Source of the DNA: Patagioenas fasciata
Lineage: Eukaryota; Chordata; Aves; Columbiformes; Columbidae
NCBI RefSeq assembly: GCF_037038585.1
Contig: NC_092520.1
Span: forward strand, 190,692,604 to 190,756,603
Reading direction: 5' to 3'
Length of the DNA stretch: 64,000 nucleotides
Part shown: positions 25,301-37,300 of the stretch, one piece after another
How positions within the stretch are numbered: position 1 is the stretch's first letter
Layout of the letters: every line of letters starts with the position of its first letter
Position numbers and translations under genes: made by a program
The notes under the pieces: generated by a model
Databases searched by the model: none
Told to the model about the DNA's origin: nothing
The model's input: the letters and a program-made list of their open reading frames with translations, nothing else

Positions 25301-28300
25301 ACCACTGAAAACAGTGCTTTATTCTGCAGTTACTAGATTGAAAGAACCTTCTTTACTGGGAGAGAATCCGCTTCTTTAGAGTCCATAATGAGAGCTTTAC
25401 TGGCAGTAAGAGTCGAAGGGGAAGGGAACCTGTGAAATTGTTACTTTACAACATAGTTCGCTGCATGGGTGACACAGAAGATGGTGGGCTTCTAAGGTGT
25501 CTCAACACCAAGGGCTGAATTGGGTGCCTGGACAGACAGCAGAAGAGCTGGGAAGGGCACCACTCCACGATGCCATCGACACCACATTTGGGCAGACCCA
25601 CTTCAACCTGCACCTCCACAGAAAGACCAGCAAAAACCAGACCTCCCAGGAGGTCATGCTACCCTGTGTTTGTGGGCTGAGGAGGAACCCCATATTAAAT
25701 AATTCGCTCCTGCCTACTCCTCATTTACCATTTCAGGGGTTAGCCTCATCCGTCTCTGTGGGAAACTACTATGTTGCTAACAGGTAACTATGCAGCGAGA
25801 CGATATGCTAGTGTAGTCATAGCTGTGCTTTGTGTTCCCAATTTGCCACTTAATAATCGAAGCAGAAATGAATAGGAATGTTAAATAGGAGTATGAAATA
25901 TTATTTTCATTTTCTCTGCTGCTGCACAGCAGGAGGGAAAATAACCAAATGCCCCCAGAGGCAAATCTGGTTGTCTAGAACATAGAAAGGGAACATTTGC
26001 AGCTGGAGTCAGAGCATTTTACAGCACAGCCAAGCCTCTTGCAGAGCTGAAAGCATAGTCAGAATGTCAGCCAGCAGGGCATCTTTCTTCACAGACAGGT
26101 TTCTTGTGGAAAAATAGCACCAAACTTCATGGAAAATGTTGGAAACCCTTGTTTGCAGCAAGTGTTGAGTAGCAGTAGTGTGGTGAATAGTAGCATTGAG
26201 TGCTAGAGGTAAATTGTGACTGAACAGCCACAAACGAGTATGAATGAAATGCGGACAAATTTGACTCAGTGCTCATGTACCCATATATAAAACAAATCTG
26301 TTCAAAGTTTGCATTTCAGCGCATTGTTTATTCCTCACATTCTACAACCGCTCTGCTCAATAAATGGTGGGGTTAGAAGGTTGTTCTTCAGCAGATTTAA
26401 CAAGGCTCAGCTGTTTTGGCACTGAAGGAACCAGGTACGTACAGACTGGTTTTGCCAGACAGAGTTTTTAGAGAGATGTGGTGGGTCTGGGTGGTTGGGT
26501 TTTGTTTGTTTGTTTGTTTGTTTGGAGTTTTTTGTGGTTTTTTTTTTTTAAGATCAGCTCATAAAGCTGGGAAAAACAGATATCTAAGATTTCTAGCCCC
26601 AAAACCCTTCATCAGATCTTCTGCTTTGCCATTAGACGTGGTATTGAAGCTGCTTAAAATGACAGGTTTAAACAGTGCTGTCTTCAGTGCATGTAACAGA
26701 CAAGCTCTTTCCTACTGATTCTTACTGGGGACTAAAATAATAAAAACAGATCACATGAACAGACTTTGTCTGTCACCTAGCCCTTCCCAGGGCCTGATAG
26801 CACCTGGATGTTATCAAACTCTCAAGTTTTGACCATTTCCTGAGCGGAAAATATACACTATCTACTGCCCTTGGGTTTAGCTTTGTAAAGCAGTTGAGTT
26901 ACATCTTCTGTTTAGTGAAGAGCCAGATAAAAGATTCAATGTCACCAATTTTCTTGTCTTTCTGTGCTCTTGGAGGCAACCAAATGGGTAATGTCTCAGA
27001 CCAGTCCCAAAAATGAAAATAACACTACTTTACACAGAGTACAAAAAATGGAACTCCCTTAAAATATGGAAAAAATAGGCTTTATTTATCTGTTAATAAG
27101 TTTTTAAGCGGTAGACAAAAATGCTGGTTTTATGTTTGTTTTGTATCTTAACATTACCGAAAAAAAAAAAGGGGTTGAGATCCCATGCTAATAGTAGTTC
27201 TCCATTTCATATTTAAAACTCATGGCAAAAAGTTCTCTGTAAAAAACAGTACACTAACCACATAGATCTGACATGTTTGACTTCAGCATGACACTCAATA
27301 AATTTGGGGGTTGGTATGGTATTATGTGTCTGAATCACACTACTAATGACGGCAGTTGTAACTATCACCAGGACAACATACCTTTTGCACACAGCTTTTT
27401 AATATTTTGAATTTACATGTCAATTTCTCCGGTAAATTAGATATTAAAGATGGAAGTCCACCAGATTCTTTGTTAACATACTGTACCATAGATATCAAGA
27501 CACACTGCTGGTGTAGTCTTCACATAGGAGAGGAAAATAAAAGCTGTATGTAAACCCACAAAAGGATTTGACAAATATCAAAGACAGCACTGAAAATGAA
27601 AACATTTACCACAAGAGAAGCAGAAGATAAATGCAACAAGAAATTGACATTATTCTGAAAAAAAACCCAAAAACATAAGCACTCAAAACAAGCTAGGAAA
27701 AAAAAGCTGAACAAGACACAGAATGACTCACCTTGGAAAATAACACGATTGTCACAATACAAAGCAAAATACAGTATCAATACCTAGTACATTTAGACTG
27801 AGAAAAATGTAACAATGGATAAAAAGAGCAGATTTGAAGAAAATGTTTGATAACAAGAAGAATAAAAGAAGGCTAAAACTTTAAGAACTTTTTTAAAAAA
27901 AGAAAGACTTATCAAAAGGCAAAAGTGTTAACACAGAAACTAGAGAGGGACCAGTTTCTCATCAAGACTTGCTAATGTTCCATAAAAGGGCAAGTAGAAA
28001 TGCTAAGTAATGAAAGAGAAGCTTAATGTAAATCCACAAAATAAAGGGTATACTGATGAAAATAAATCATTGCTAAGTCATCAATATGAACAACAAATTA
28101 CAAAAAAACAGAAATCTAGAATGTCTACAAGTCCTTTCCTTGTCTGCTCGATATTGTATCATGTTGTGAGTTTTTTATACCTCATCTAGGAGAAAGCAGG
28201 AGCAGTAACAGAAATCATGTTGTTAGAGCAAGTGAATCAATTTTCTTGACAGATTTCTTTATTTCCAAATTAATTTCTGTGATTTTGGCTTGATGCAGCA

Positions 28301-30180
28301 CAACCTAAAGCATCATGACATGCCAGCTAAAGATGAACAGCGTCTCCCTGCCACAGCCAAGCATTACCTGGATTAAAGAGAGACCTTCTTCACCAACCAT
28401 TCTTCAGTGCAAGAACTAGAGGGGTATTGTAGGAACTGGCCTCTGGCCTGATGTCTTGTTTAAACCACTGACACCTGTTCAAAGCAGATGTAAAGTACTA
28501 TCACATCAGGATTTTATTATTTCACTCTTTTTCTAACCAGGTGTGCATATATAAAGAATGGCCAGACATGAACCTTCTCACCCATCCTTATTCTCTTTGT
28601 ATTACAGGCTATAAAACTGTACGAGTTACTTAGTGTAGACATTTGTGGTCATGCTTTAAAGAGACTAAATTCTTGATGTAAAGGTTTCAAGTGATGGAGA
28701 GTCACTCACCTTGTACAATATTCCAATGTATCACCTGCTTGAAGTGAAAGTGACCTAGTGGCATAGTAACTATGTCAGGACCAGATTGTGTAGTAATTTA
28801 CCAAGGAAAAACAGGAAATAATTGTGCTGCCTACAAACGCTCTGCTTGTCCTTTGGTGTGGGTGTGTTCATGATGGGTAACTTGTTCATGGTATAAATAA
28901 AAGGGGATTCTTAAAGAAACCCTGTAAGAAAGAGACCACATTCACCTACCTAAAGCTTTTCCAGCACCTACCTGAGTAGGTAACCATGTCGGCAGCTGTT
29001 AAAGCTGATTTTTAGTCTTGTCAATTACAAAGCTTTGGTGACAGCTGAAAACTTGGAGATGAAAAGGCACCAAACTGCTCAAAAGTTGGTCCCCAGGAGG
29101 GTGGAGGGTGAAGCTGGAAGCTGCTGCAAGCTCACACTTACGCACAAGCAACATAATTGAGTTCTGTCCACCTACCGGCTTGAGAGGAAAACCAAGTGGA
29201 GGTATATCCCAAGCGACATATAGTTCTGCAGTCCTGAGACATTTGCCTTATAAGGTATATTATTATAATACCTACACACATTGCTATGCAATATTGTATA
29301 GTTCTTATTCTTTCAGAGAAACTAAGCAAACTGCATAATGGTGTTGCAGCAGGAGTTTGTCTCAAATATATTATCCACTAGTATTAATATTTTGTCTTGC
29401 AGATGTGGATCAGTGTGTTTGTGCATGTTTGCATGTGTATGGGTTTGAAAATCACTACAGTTGTTTCCTGGCATCTAGGTTATTTCAATAACATGAAAAT
29501 CAGCTGACTAAAATCTTTAACAACATTTTCCCTTAGGACAATTCTAAACCAGTTTTCTATTGGTGGAGCTCAGCACATACAACTTGTTTCTTTCCATGAT
29601 ACCAGAAGTCCATTTAACAAGAGCTGTCATTCAAAGTTAATCCTTCTCCTAATGAACCAGCGACCTCTATTTTATATAAACTCTGTAGTACTCTGGAAGA
29701 TGCTGACTTTGTATGAGAAGACACAACTGCAGTCTGCTTTCCAAATACAATCAACTGCTTGAACATCTTGGCAATTTCTCCTCTAACTTTTGTTCACTCA
29801 GAAATTTCTTATTTGCTTCATGTCAAGATAGCTCATAACAAGCCAAATAGACATGAAGAGCCAGTGGACATCAAAACGAAAAATTGACACTGGAGTTTTT
29901 TGTTCTCCTTGAAGGACAAGATGGTAGAGGCATCTCCAGTGCCTGGGGACTAAAAGGCCTCGTAGAGTGGGGTACCTAAAGTTGCCCACCATTAAAAGTC
30001 GCATCACATCTGTGCTGAGTAGACGGCTTCACTCAGATGGGAACAGTACTGCAAACACAGAAACCATCCACGCAGCTCCTGGGCTGCTCTGGGGATGAAG
30101 CAGAGGATCGTGTGTGTCACCCCGCACTCCCGAAGCCTGGACTCTTTCTCAGAGGTGTTTCTAGCCCCCCACCTACCTTG
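22310..30180. other. Intergenic 5' flank up to the CpG island, no gene seen
   Basis: Mostly AT-rich DNA with short frames and no supportable exon. Within it lies a slightly GC-richer patch at about 25480-25800, open in two plus frames and on the minus strand, with no motif that I know. A GTTT microsatellite lies at 26500-26527. An A-rich stretch runs from about 27530 to 28110. A purine-rich block with TATTATTATAATA-like words lies near 29260. CpG is rare until about 30180, where the island starts. Confidence 0.55.
26500..26552. repeat. (GTTT)n microsatellite followed by a T-run
   Basis: About seven TTTG units are followed by GGAGTTTTTTGTGG and a T-run. This is one of several G/T-rich tracts on the plus strand of the window. 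Confidence 0.9.
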
Positions 30181-31084
30181 GCACAGCAGGACACCCGGCA
30201 GGGCTCAGCTCAGCGCGGGAGCAGGGTGTCTGCTTCCTCCCGGCCGGCGTGCGGCACAGGGCGGGTGTCCCGGCCGGGGCTCCTGATGGGCCCACGCGTG
30301 TCCCCCGCCGCGCGGCTCCCCCTGCCCGGCCCCGCACGCACCCCGCCGGCCCTGCCGCCCCCTCCCCGCACCTCCCCACCACGCGGAAGCTGGTGTTTGT
30401 TCCCCTTAATTTTTCACTTTTTATTTTTTCGTGTGTGTCTTGTTTTGTCCTCCCGAAGAAACGGTGCCACAGCCTGCGCCCTGACCCACTTCTACGGCGG
30501 ATAACGATACTCCGCTGCTCCAGGCCCCTTTCCCCGCTCCCCCCTCCAGTTCCCAGGGAACTCGTATCCCCCCTGCCTTCCAGGTCGCGGAGCAGCCTGC
30601 AAACGCCACACAATTACAGGCCGGTTGCGTTTACCAGCCCCGCCGAGCTCCCCGCGATTATTCTCACGGCTTCCCTCATCAGTGAGCGCTGGACAAATCG
30701 GGCCCTCAAACCATCGCTGGGCTCCGGCCCCGTGACAACTGTTTTTTAACGGGGCTCCTGCATCTGCGCGCCGAGCGGCATCCCCGCAGGGCTGCCAGGC
30801 TCCGCGTCCGCGCAGCCTGCGCTCCCTGGGGCCGCAGCGACCGGCCCCTCGCCCCGCTGCCCTCCGAGACCCCAGAAACCCCACAGCCCCCTCTCCGCCT
30901 CCACGTCCAAATAAACTTTTCTTTCGCGTGGCGGTAGCGGCGCGCCCCCGGGGATGCCCCCACGCCTGGGCAGCAGCGGGGTCCCCGGCACCAGGGCCGT
31001 GCGCCCCTCCCACCCCCGCCCGCCCTCCTGCCGGTGAGGGGGACTGCCCCTCCCGCGGGCGGGCGAGCGAGCGCGCACCCGCGC

Positions 31085-31240
31085 AAACACACACTCACAC
31101 ACGCACACTCACACACACGCGCGCACCCGTGCGCGCCCGCCCAGCAGCGCGCGGTCTCCGCCCCCCCGCGCGCACAGGCACATACACACACCGGCGGCAC
31201 GCACAGCCGCGCGCACACCCGCAGGCCCCGCGCACAGGCG
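31085..31240. repeat. CA/CG alternating purine-pyrimidine tract
   Basis: CACACACTCACACACGCACACTCACACACACGCGCGC-like sequence fills about 31085-31128. A second, looser CG/CA-rich part continues to about 31240. Alternating purine-pyrimidine with CG and CA steps is the typical sequence for left-handed Z-DNA. It lies 300-460 bp upstream of the PTPRZ1 start codon, so it is either in the core promoter or in the 5' leader. Confidence 0.85.
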
Positions 31241-31340
31241 CAAGCACCGCGCGCTCCCTCACAGGCTCCCGCGCGCTCCCCGGCAGCGCGGCCGCTCGGC
31301 GGAGTGCGCGGCGCGGAGGCGGCCCCGGCGAGCCCCCGCC

Positions 31341-31349
31341 ATGCGCTGA
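31341..31349 (+). promoter_or_regulatory. Minimal upstream ORF (ATG-CGC-TGA) in the presumed PTPRZ1 leader
   Basis: The only ATG between this point and the PTPRZ1 start codon is directly followed by CGC and then TGA, giving a two-codon ORF. Its context (GCC before the ATG, G at -3) is favourable for initiation. It ends 194 bases before the main start, enough for reinitiation. It matters only if transcription begins upstream of 31341, which I cannot prove. Confidence 0.4.
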
Positions 31350-31470
31350 GCCGCGGCCCCGCCAGCACCCAGCGCCGCTGATCCCGCCCGCGGCGTGGGG
31401 GCGGCCGCCGGGCGCGGCCGCGGCGCGGAGCCGGCTCCCCACTGCGGAGAGGTGCAGCTGCCCGCGGAGC

Positions 31471-31515
31471 AGGCAGGCAGGCAGGAGGCTGAGAGGCAGT
31501 CGGACAGGCAGGCAA
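31471..31515. repeat. Short imperfect GGCA repeat in the 5' UTR
   Basis: Two clusters of GGCA tetramers (31472-31484 and 31506-31514) flank a GAGGCTGAGAGGCAG spacer just before the start codon. They are too short to call more than a low-complexity leader segment. Confidence 0.6.
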
Positions 31516-31543
31516 ACGGGAGGAGGCAGAGGACGATTTGGAC

Positions 31544-31601
31544 ATGCTCATTCTAGGGCGTTTGGTTGCCTGCATCCAGCTCGTCTGTATCCTCAGAGTG
31601 G
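31544..31601 (+). CDS. PTPRZ1: PTPRZ1 exon 1 coding part (receptor-type tyrosine-protein phosphatase zeta), N-terminal signal peptide
   Basis: The frame reads MLILGRLVACIQLVCILRV and stops one base into the next codon at a consensus donor, G|GTGAGT (31602-31607). The human PTPRZ1 signal peptide, as I recall it, starts MRILKRFLACIQLLCVCRL, so the ACIQL core and most hydrophobic positions agree. The phase-1 end (G plus AT of the next exon) would restore the Asp that follows in the known protein. A same-frame TGA at 31490-31492 and the lack of another in-frame ATG fix this start. G at -3 is a good initiation context. Reading on past the donor reaches TGA at 31607-31609, so splicing is required. 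PTPRZ1 is a type I membrane protein with a carbonic-anhydrase-like domain, a fibronectin III domain, a long chondroitin-sulphate-bearing extracellular region and two cytoplasmic phosphatase domains. It acts in glia and neural progenitors and binds pleiotrophin and contactin. Only the secretion signal is in this window; all other exons lie to the right. Confidence 0.87.
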
Positions 31602-31980
31602 GTGAGTGATATTTGCATGAATTCATCTTTGGGTTTCTGACCAACTTTTCTCCCCGGGCCCCAGTGGAGCTTTCCTCCCTTTCGCTTAGAGCTGCAGGTG
31701 CGATCACCGGCTGTTCCCCACGCGCTGTCAGCACCCCGGGTGGGAACGTTTCTCCTGCCCCCGTTATCTCAGCCCCTGCTGCCGGGCTCCGCGGGTGCGC
31801 GGTGCCCCATGCCACCCCCGGCACAGGCGGGTTGCCCCGGGGGTGACTCGCCAGTCCACCCTGCCACGGCTCCCACAGCCACTTCGCGCCCCGGGAGCCG
31901 CTCCCCGCAGAGCCCTCCCCGAGGCAGCCCGCACCCGCGGGGGAACGAACGCCTGTGACAGGAGGGGGCGAGAAAATCCC

Positions 31981-34150
31981 TGCCGAGCGGTATTGACATC
32001 GAACTTCTCTGTGGGATTGGGGCATGAAATTTGGCGTTATCCCCTGGTATGAAGTGTTCGAAAGAGAAGTGGGGACGGGTGCAAAATTTCACCCCGAAAA
32101 AGACTCGTTTTCCAACAACGGGCAACGTCAGTGGTGACCCTAAAGCAGGGTATAACTGCTGCCTCGAAAAGCACAATACAAGTCATTCATTCACGTGGGA
32201 CACTGCATACGGAATATGGATTCATGTATCGATTTTAGTAGAGCTACTTACATAACCAAATTAATTTTCAACTCATTCAGGTCTGTGCAACTGAAGCGCA
32301 TCCTAGCAATGACGAGCTGCTCTGTTATTCAGTATTGTTATAACCAGCGTGAGTCAGTTGATGCTGTTAGAAGTGCTGTCTTAAATACTTGGTCAAATAA
32401 ATATTAGGAGCTTAAGTGGAGGGGTTTCTATCGTGTTGTATGATCATTTCGAATTTATAAATCTGTCAAATGACTAGAAAATACTAGTTGTTTGCTTGTA
32501 TGAGGAACTTAGGAGCTTCAGCCCATTATGTACAAAACCAGTTTTACAATAGGTCTCTCATGATAAAGTAGGCACTAACCTACATTTTTCACCCAATAGG
32601 TGGTGCGGCTTCTGAAACCATGAAGCTCTATAAACAAAGATCGGTGTTAGGTTACCGAGAGTGGAAGCAATTTCGTACCAAGTTCGGCTAGTTACAGGAA
32701 ACTACTTTTAAAAATTTTGTCATGTGAAAAATATTTTATACCTTCTTTCTGAAAGTATAGTGGCATAGTTCAACTATAAATATGAAGAACGTAACCGACC
32801 TTTAATTAAAATGTATGATCTTTCTAAGCGCAGTAATGGGATTTTAATGTCACTTTTAAACTAACCTGTTTCTGAATGCAGGGTGTTGATTCTAATATAA
32901 TTCTCCTACACTTGTTTGCCAAAGAATGACCTGTCATAAAACTTTCCGTAAGTTTTCCAAACATCTTTCTTATGTTGCCAAACTGTTTCCTAGAATCAGA
33001 CATACTCCCAAGACTATTTAAAGAGCAAAATTAGCAGGTGTTTGTATATGTATGTGGAGATATATGAAAATGTGCAACTACAGATCAAGTATACCATGAT
33101 ATGATTGCACAATTCAATTTTGGAGACTAACTTCCATGTTCAGGTGATCCTATCACGTTGCAAGCAATGCAAGACATAACTTTTAAAATGAAACCTATGG
33201 GGTTTTAATAATTTAATCTCATATTTTTAGAAATAAGGTGGTTTTGTATAATGTAATATTCAAATACATGATGTGCATAGGTATGCTATATTCATGAATT
33301 TAAAAGATCTGACAGGATCTTTACTCACACATGAAGTGTAAGTGTGGGCTACTTTTTTTTTTCTTCTCTAAACGGATACACTATTGTTTTCAAACCTGAC
33401 CTGAAGGGGACACCCTTTCTAGATGTGATGGATGATTTGGTCACAATGGTGGCTCATTCTGAAGACTCATGAGCTACATTGCTCAGTGTGTTCAATGACA
33501 TGATTGTTCTCAGAAGTGAATACCCTGTGCAGGTTACTGGACTGGTACAATCAGATTTCATTTGAGTATGTTCCTCTTTGAGTATCTCTCCATAACTAAA
33601 CACACTCTCATCTGATAATAGTAGTTCATAGGAGTTTTGTTAGAATTTTGACATTGTTTCCTTTTTTTTTTTTATTTCATTAAAAAAGATGATTGTATAG
33701 TACCACTGTATGGTTCCTAGGACTTGGTGAGAGAGGACAGGGTGGCTCTTACCATTAGGTGTCTGATATGGAAGAAGCCAGACCCAGGACGCGGTGCTTG
33801 GGATGTTGCTGAGGAGTGTGTCAGTCTCCCTTTGCATTCTGGAGACCACGCTTACTAGTTTGAGACCAGGCAACGTGTAGATCCCGGCCTCATTTGCTTG
33901 TAGTTTCAAAAAATGTTATGAGGGTTCTCAGCTGGTCACATACAGAGCTCCTTTGTAATGAATCTGTTCAGGAGTCTAGCTCTTGCATGTGGGAGATTCA
34001 GCAGGAAAATCTCAGTCTCATCTGCGTTCAGAGAAGACAAGAAGGCCAAATCAACCCCACTGGAGAAAAAACTATTAGAGCAAATGGAGGCAAAAACTTC
34101 CTTTGGGTATGACAAGACAGTGACAGTTTGTTCTCTGAGTTATTGAAGAA
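31981..34150. other. Start of intron 1 after the CpG island, nothing recognised
   Basis: The sequence returns quickly to AT-rich DNA at about 32000. I see no repeat that I can name. The frames at 33894-34146 overlap and carry no motif. T-runs occur at 33353-33361 and 33662-33674. Confidence 0.5.
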
Positions 34151-34154
34151 ATGC

Positions 34155-34350
34155 TTAGGGGCTTGATTCTAAAATCCCTACAGAGATAAGAATAGCACCT
34201 TCCTCCACAGTGTTACTGAAGCCAAGTACCGATGTAATTATTTATGGAGCAGGGTATTATCTGAGTATTCTCACTGAGTGCCATTCAGTGAAGTTCAATG
34301 GAACTACTTGTGGAGTGAGATGCTATTCAGTCGCAAGTAAGGGCACGTGA
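34155..34350. repeat. Ancient amniote palindromic-type interspersed repeat, degraded
   Basis: It starts near GGGGCTTGATTCTAAAATCC. The second half reads GAAGTTCAATGGAACTACTTGTGGAGTGAGATGC and then CAGTCGCAAGTAAGGGCAC. This matches the 'gacttcaatgggactactcgtggagtaaggt...gtaagggt' wording of old dispersed repeats found in reptiles and birds, the same broad type as the one at 14.6 kb. The recognition comes from memory of the pattern, and the family name is not assigned. Confidence 0.5.
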
Positions 34351-37300
34351 GGAGTCCTGTGTGATTATTTGTGTACACTACTGCGTAGTTAGAATAGAGA
34401 GTTCCTATGAAGTCCATTCTGTTACTAAAATTAAAGGAAAGAAACTGTGAAAATTCACTTACTTTTTTTACATTTTTATTACACATTCATATATTTCTTA
34501 TTTAAAATATTCAGCCTGAAGACATTACTTGAAATTCTGCCTGGGTTCCCTCTTGCGTTCCATATAACCAGTCAGTGGAATGTGCCCTTTTTGTAGCTTT
34601 TCACTTGTTGTGCTTATGGAAAAAGTATCTGGAGTCTTTTCAATAAGTAGACTGTTTATGAACTGGTGTAGGCAAGAAAATGTTAATAGAAAAAGGAATG
34701 TGATTTAATGAATTACATTACAATTGTGACTAAATTTGAATCAAAGAGGTGTAAATATTTAGGCAAGACTTAAAAAATATTCCCTGCTTTCACCAGAAAA
34801 ATGTATGGATAATTCCCCCAAATTATGTAAAAAGCATCTCCAAAATCAGCTAATATGTACCTTACTACTGCCACTGTCTGACTTCAGCCACAATTTTGCC
34901 TTTCAAAACACAACTAATGAAACTATGAATTGTTAAATTAGTTGTGTCTCACTTTAATTTTTCACTATCCAGAACAGACCTCTCTCTCATTTTTAGTTTG
35001 TTTCTGGCACCTCAATGCCATGACTTTATTCATGCAGAAGTAGATGCGTTTCCCTAAATATTCTTATTTTTCTGATACCACTGACATCAGGACTAGATTT
35101 CCAAGCTAGCAGACAGCATACAGCTCATGAGCAACAAGAAAAGCAGCTTCTTTGCACTCTTTACTGGATGGCCCCAACTAATAATGATGAGAATCTGAAG
35201 GGCAGCATTGGCTCAGCTTTCTGAATCCAATCACACTTCCTATTCATTCTCATGTCCTCACATTTAGATTCAGTAAGTCCCTAGACTGTTAAAGGACTAT
35301 GGGATCGGATCCTTCATTTTTGCACTAACCTCTTATTTTTACAATATTTTGTAGGCCAGATACTTGGCATTCTTAAAACTCAAATCGCAGTAATAATACT
35401 GTATGTTATTTGTCATGTTTTAGTATATTTAACATTTAATATGATGTGTTACTGTGAATGATGATACATAGTTCCTATGGAGAAATTTAGTCCTGCCATA
35501 TCTAAAACATAAGAGCTAAAACAAAAATAAGAATTTTAGGAGTGTTAAACCATCTATTTTAACTTTGTCTATGATAACCATCTATATGTACCACAGAGAT
35601 TGATATATACCAAAATCTAAATATACAGTATAGATTTCTTTTAGATTCAAATACTCACAGGTATGAAAAGTTGTACAGAAATGAATGACATTTTAGAAGT
35701 TAATGTCAGCATAACCTAATATTTATTCAGCACACTAGTCTGTGCTTTGCAATGTTTATTCAGTACAATGCGTAAGGAAAGTTTTTTAAGTTGTATTTGG
35801 CGTTACTTCACCTCTAAATATACTTTTTTATCTGAATTCCTGGAGAGAAACTAAATAATACATGTAAAATTACAGTGCTAGTTTGAAACTATTTTATTTG
35901 TAATCTGGATTACAAATCAGGATGTTAATTGATGTATGTAGGCACTCGCCCATTTCTTAAGGAAGGCGATGTCCTTTGTTTTCTGTGGTCATCATTTAAG
36001 TGATCACTGCCCACCGTGAGTTCTCTAATTAGGAACTTAAGGGTGAACAGATTCTCCTCTTTCGCTGACGGTTTCAATTCCTCTTCAAACATGCTGTGCC
36101 TCTCAGTATTCTCTGTAGGGTCTGGAAGTCTGTGGTAGTTCCGGAGTCCCTCGCTCCCATTTAACAGCTCGATTCTCACAGCTTCGTGCACCATTTATGT
36201 GGCTTTCCTGTATAAGACATCCTCTGGCTATTCAATAAGCTCCTTTTCCCATAAAGACAAAAGTTACCTTTTTGAATACATGTCAAGGCTTCTGCATTAG
36301 AAAGTTGAATCAACAGGAAGAAAAGGACTTACAGTATTAAATAAACAAAATCCTCTACATGAAAGATAGCAAATTTTTCAAAGAGGCTGTGACTGTAAAT
36401 GAAACTTGGCTCTAGCAGGTTGTTGAGGAACTGTTGGCAGCAGAGTACTTTTGCAGGAAGGTATGGTGCAGATTGTTTGTTGAATACAAATTGCTGAAGT
36501 TGGGTAGTTCAGTCTTGAGGTTCAGGTGGAAATAACTGGAGATTTAGAAATGAGGTGAGGGTTTATTTTACTTACTTTGCAACACTGGCTGATATTGTGG
36601 CACTATGTGGCGATGTGAAATAACATACTTTTTAAGAAAAACAGGCATTGTGTAAAGTGTCATGGACTGTTCTAGCTGAGGCATGCCTTTTAGAAGCTCC
36701 TGTTGCTTTCTACTTCTTGCCCATACTTGGACTTAGGTATTCTTTGATCTGCCAGGAGTAGATATAGTTCACCTTGGAAATCAGTGTTTTTCATTACTAA
36801 TCAAAGACTCTGGGAGATATTGAGTTAGCTAATTTCAGGAATCCCTATTTTGGTAAAAGTCCCGTGGATGGCAAAAATGCTATGCTACATCTGATAAGGA
36901 AGGCTCAGTAGTGAAGGTAGGACAGCAGTGGAACTTGCATGTCTGCGCCCAAAATTGAAATTTTAAGGGTCCCTGAGTCAGCTGGTACCTTTCAGGGCTT
37001 CCAGAGAAGCTTTCAGGCGCGTGCCTTACCTGACCCTTATTATGTGCACCACAGTGCCTCTTTCCCTCATAAGTTTTATCGAGATCCAAGCCCAACTGTT
37101 CTTTCAGATGACTTCGCTGATTGCTAAGTCTGCAAGGCTTCCCTAAATACACACTGACAGGACCATGTGTCTTGATCTGACCACTGCTGCTACTTCTGTT
37201 TAAAACAAAGGACAAGGTCATTGCTCTGACACCTGCTCATGTTGTGGCTCAGTGACTGAAGTGTTTTACCAAGGAAAGACAATATAAAGGGAAGACCTGT

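Larger units (their letters stand above)
30181..31980 (+). promoter_or_regulatory. PTPRZ1: CpG island spanning the PTPRZ1 promoter, 5' UTR and exon 1
   Basis: A sharp shift to C+G-rich DNA with very frequent CpG, unlike everything else in the window. It carries GC boxes (GGGCGG types near 31054-31063 and 31397-31405), two GCGGCCGC words near 31401-31421, and no clear TATA box in front of the coding exon. It therefore looks like a dispersed-start CpG-island promoter. An AT-rich interruption at about 30388-30450 splits an upstream part from the main part. The island continues about 350 bp into intron 1. Transcription start sites cannot be fixed from sequence alone. The CA/CG-rich tract at 31085-31240 may already lie within the 5' UTR. 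The large minus-strand open frames across this island (up to 439 codons) are what GC-rich, stop-poor DNA gives by chance. Confidence 0.85.

Noticed and set aside
25497-25787. Overlapping ORFs at 25.5 kb as an exon
   Set aside because: They are open on both strands over about 200-290 bases, with no splice-site logic and no family motif; this can arise by chance in a GC-richer patch.
30706-32025. 439-codon minus-strand ORF and several plus-strand ORFs up to 225 codons across the CpG island
   Set aside because: Stop codons are rare in such GC-rich DNA, the products are Arg/Ala/Gly/Pro low-complexity, and the frames overlap each other and run through the PTPRZ1 exon. No domain motif is seen.
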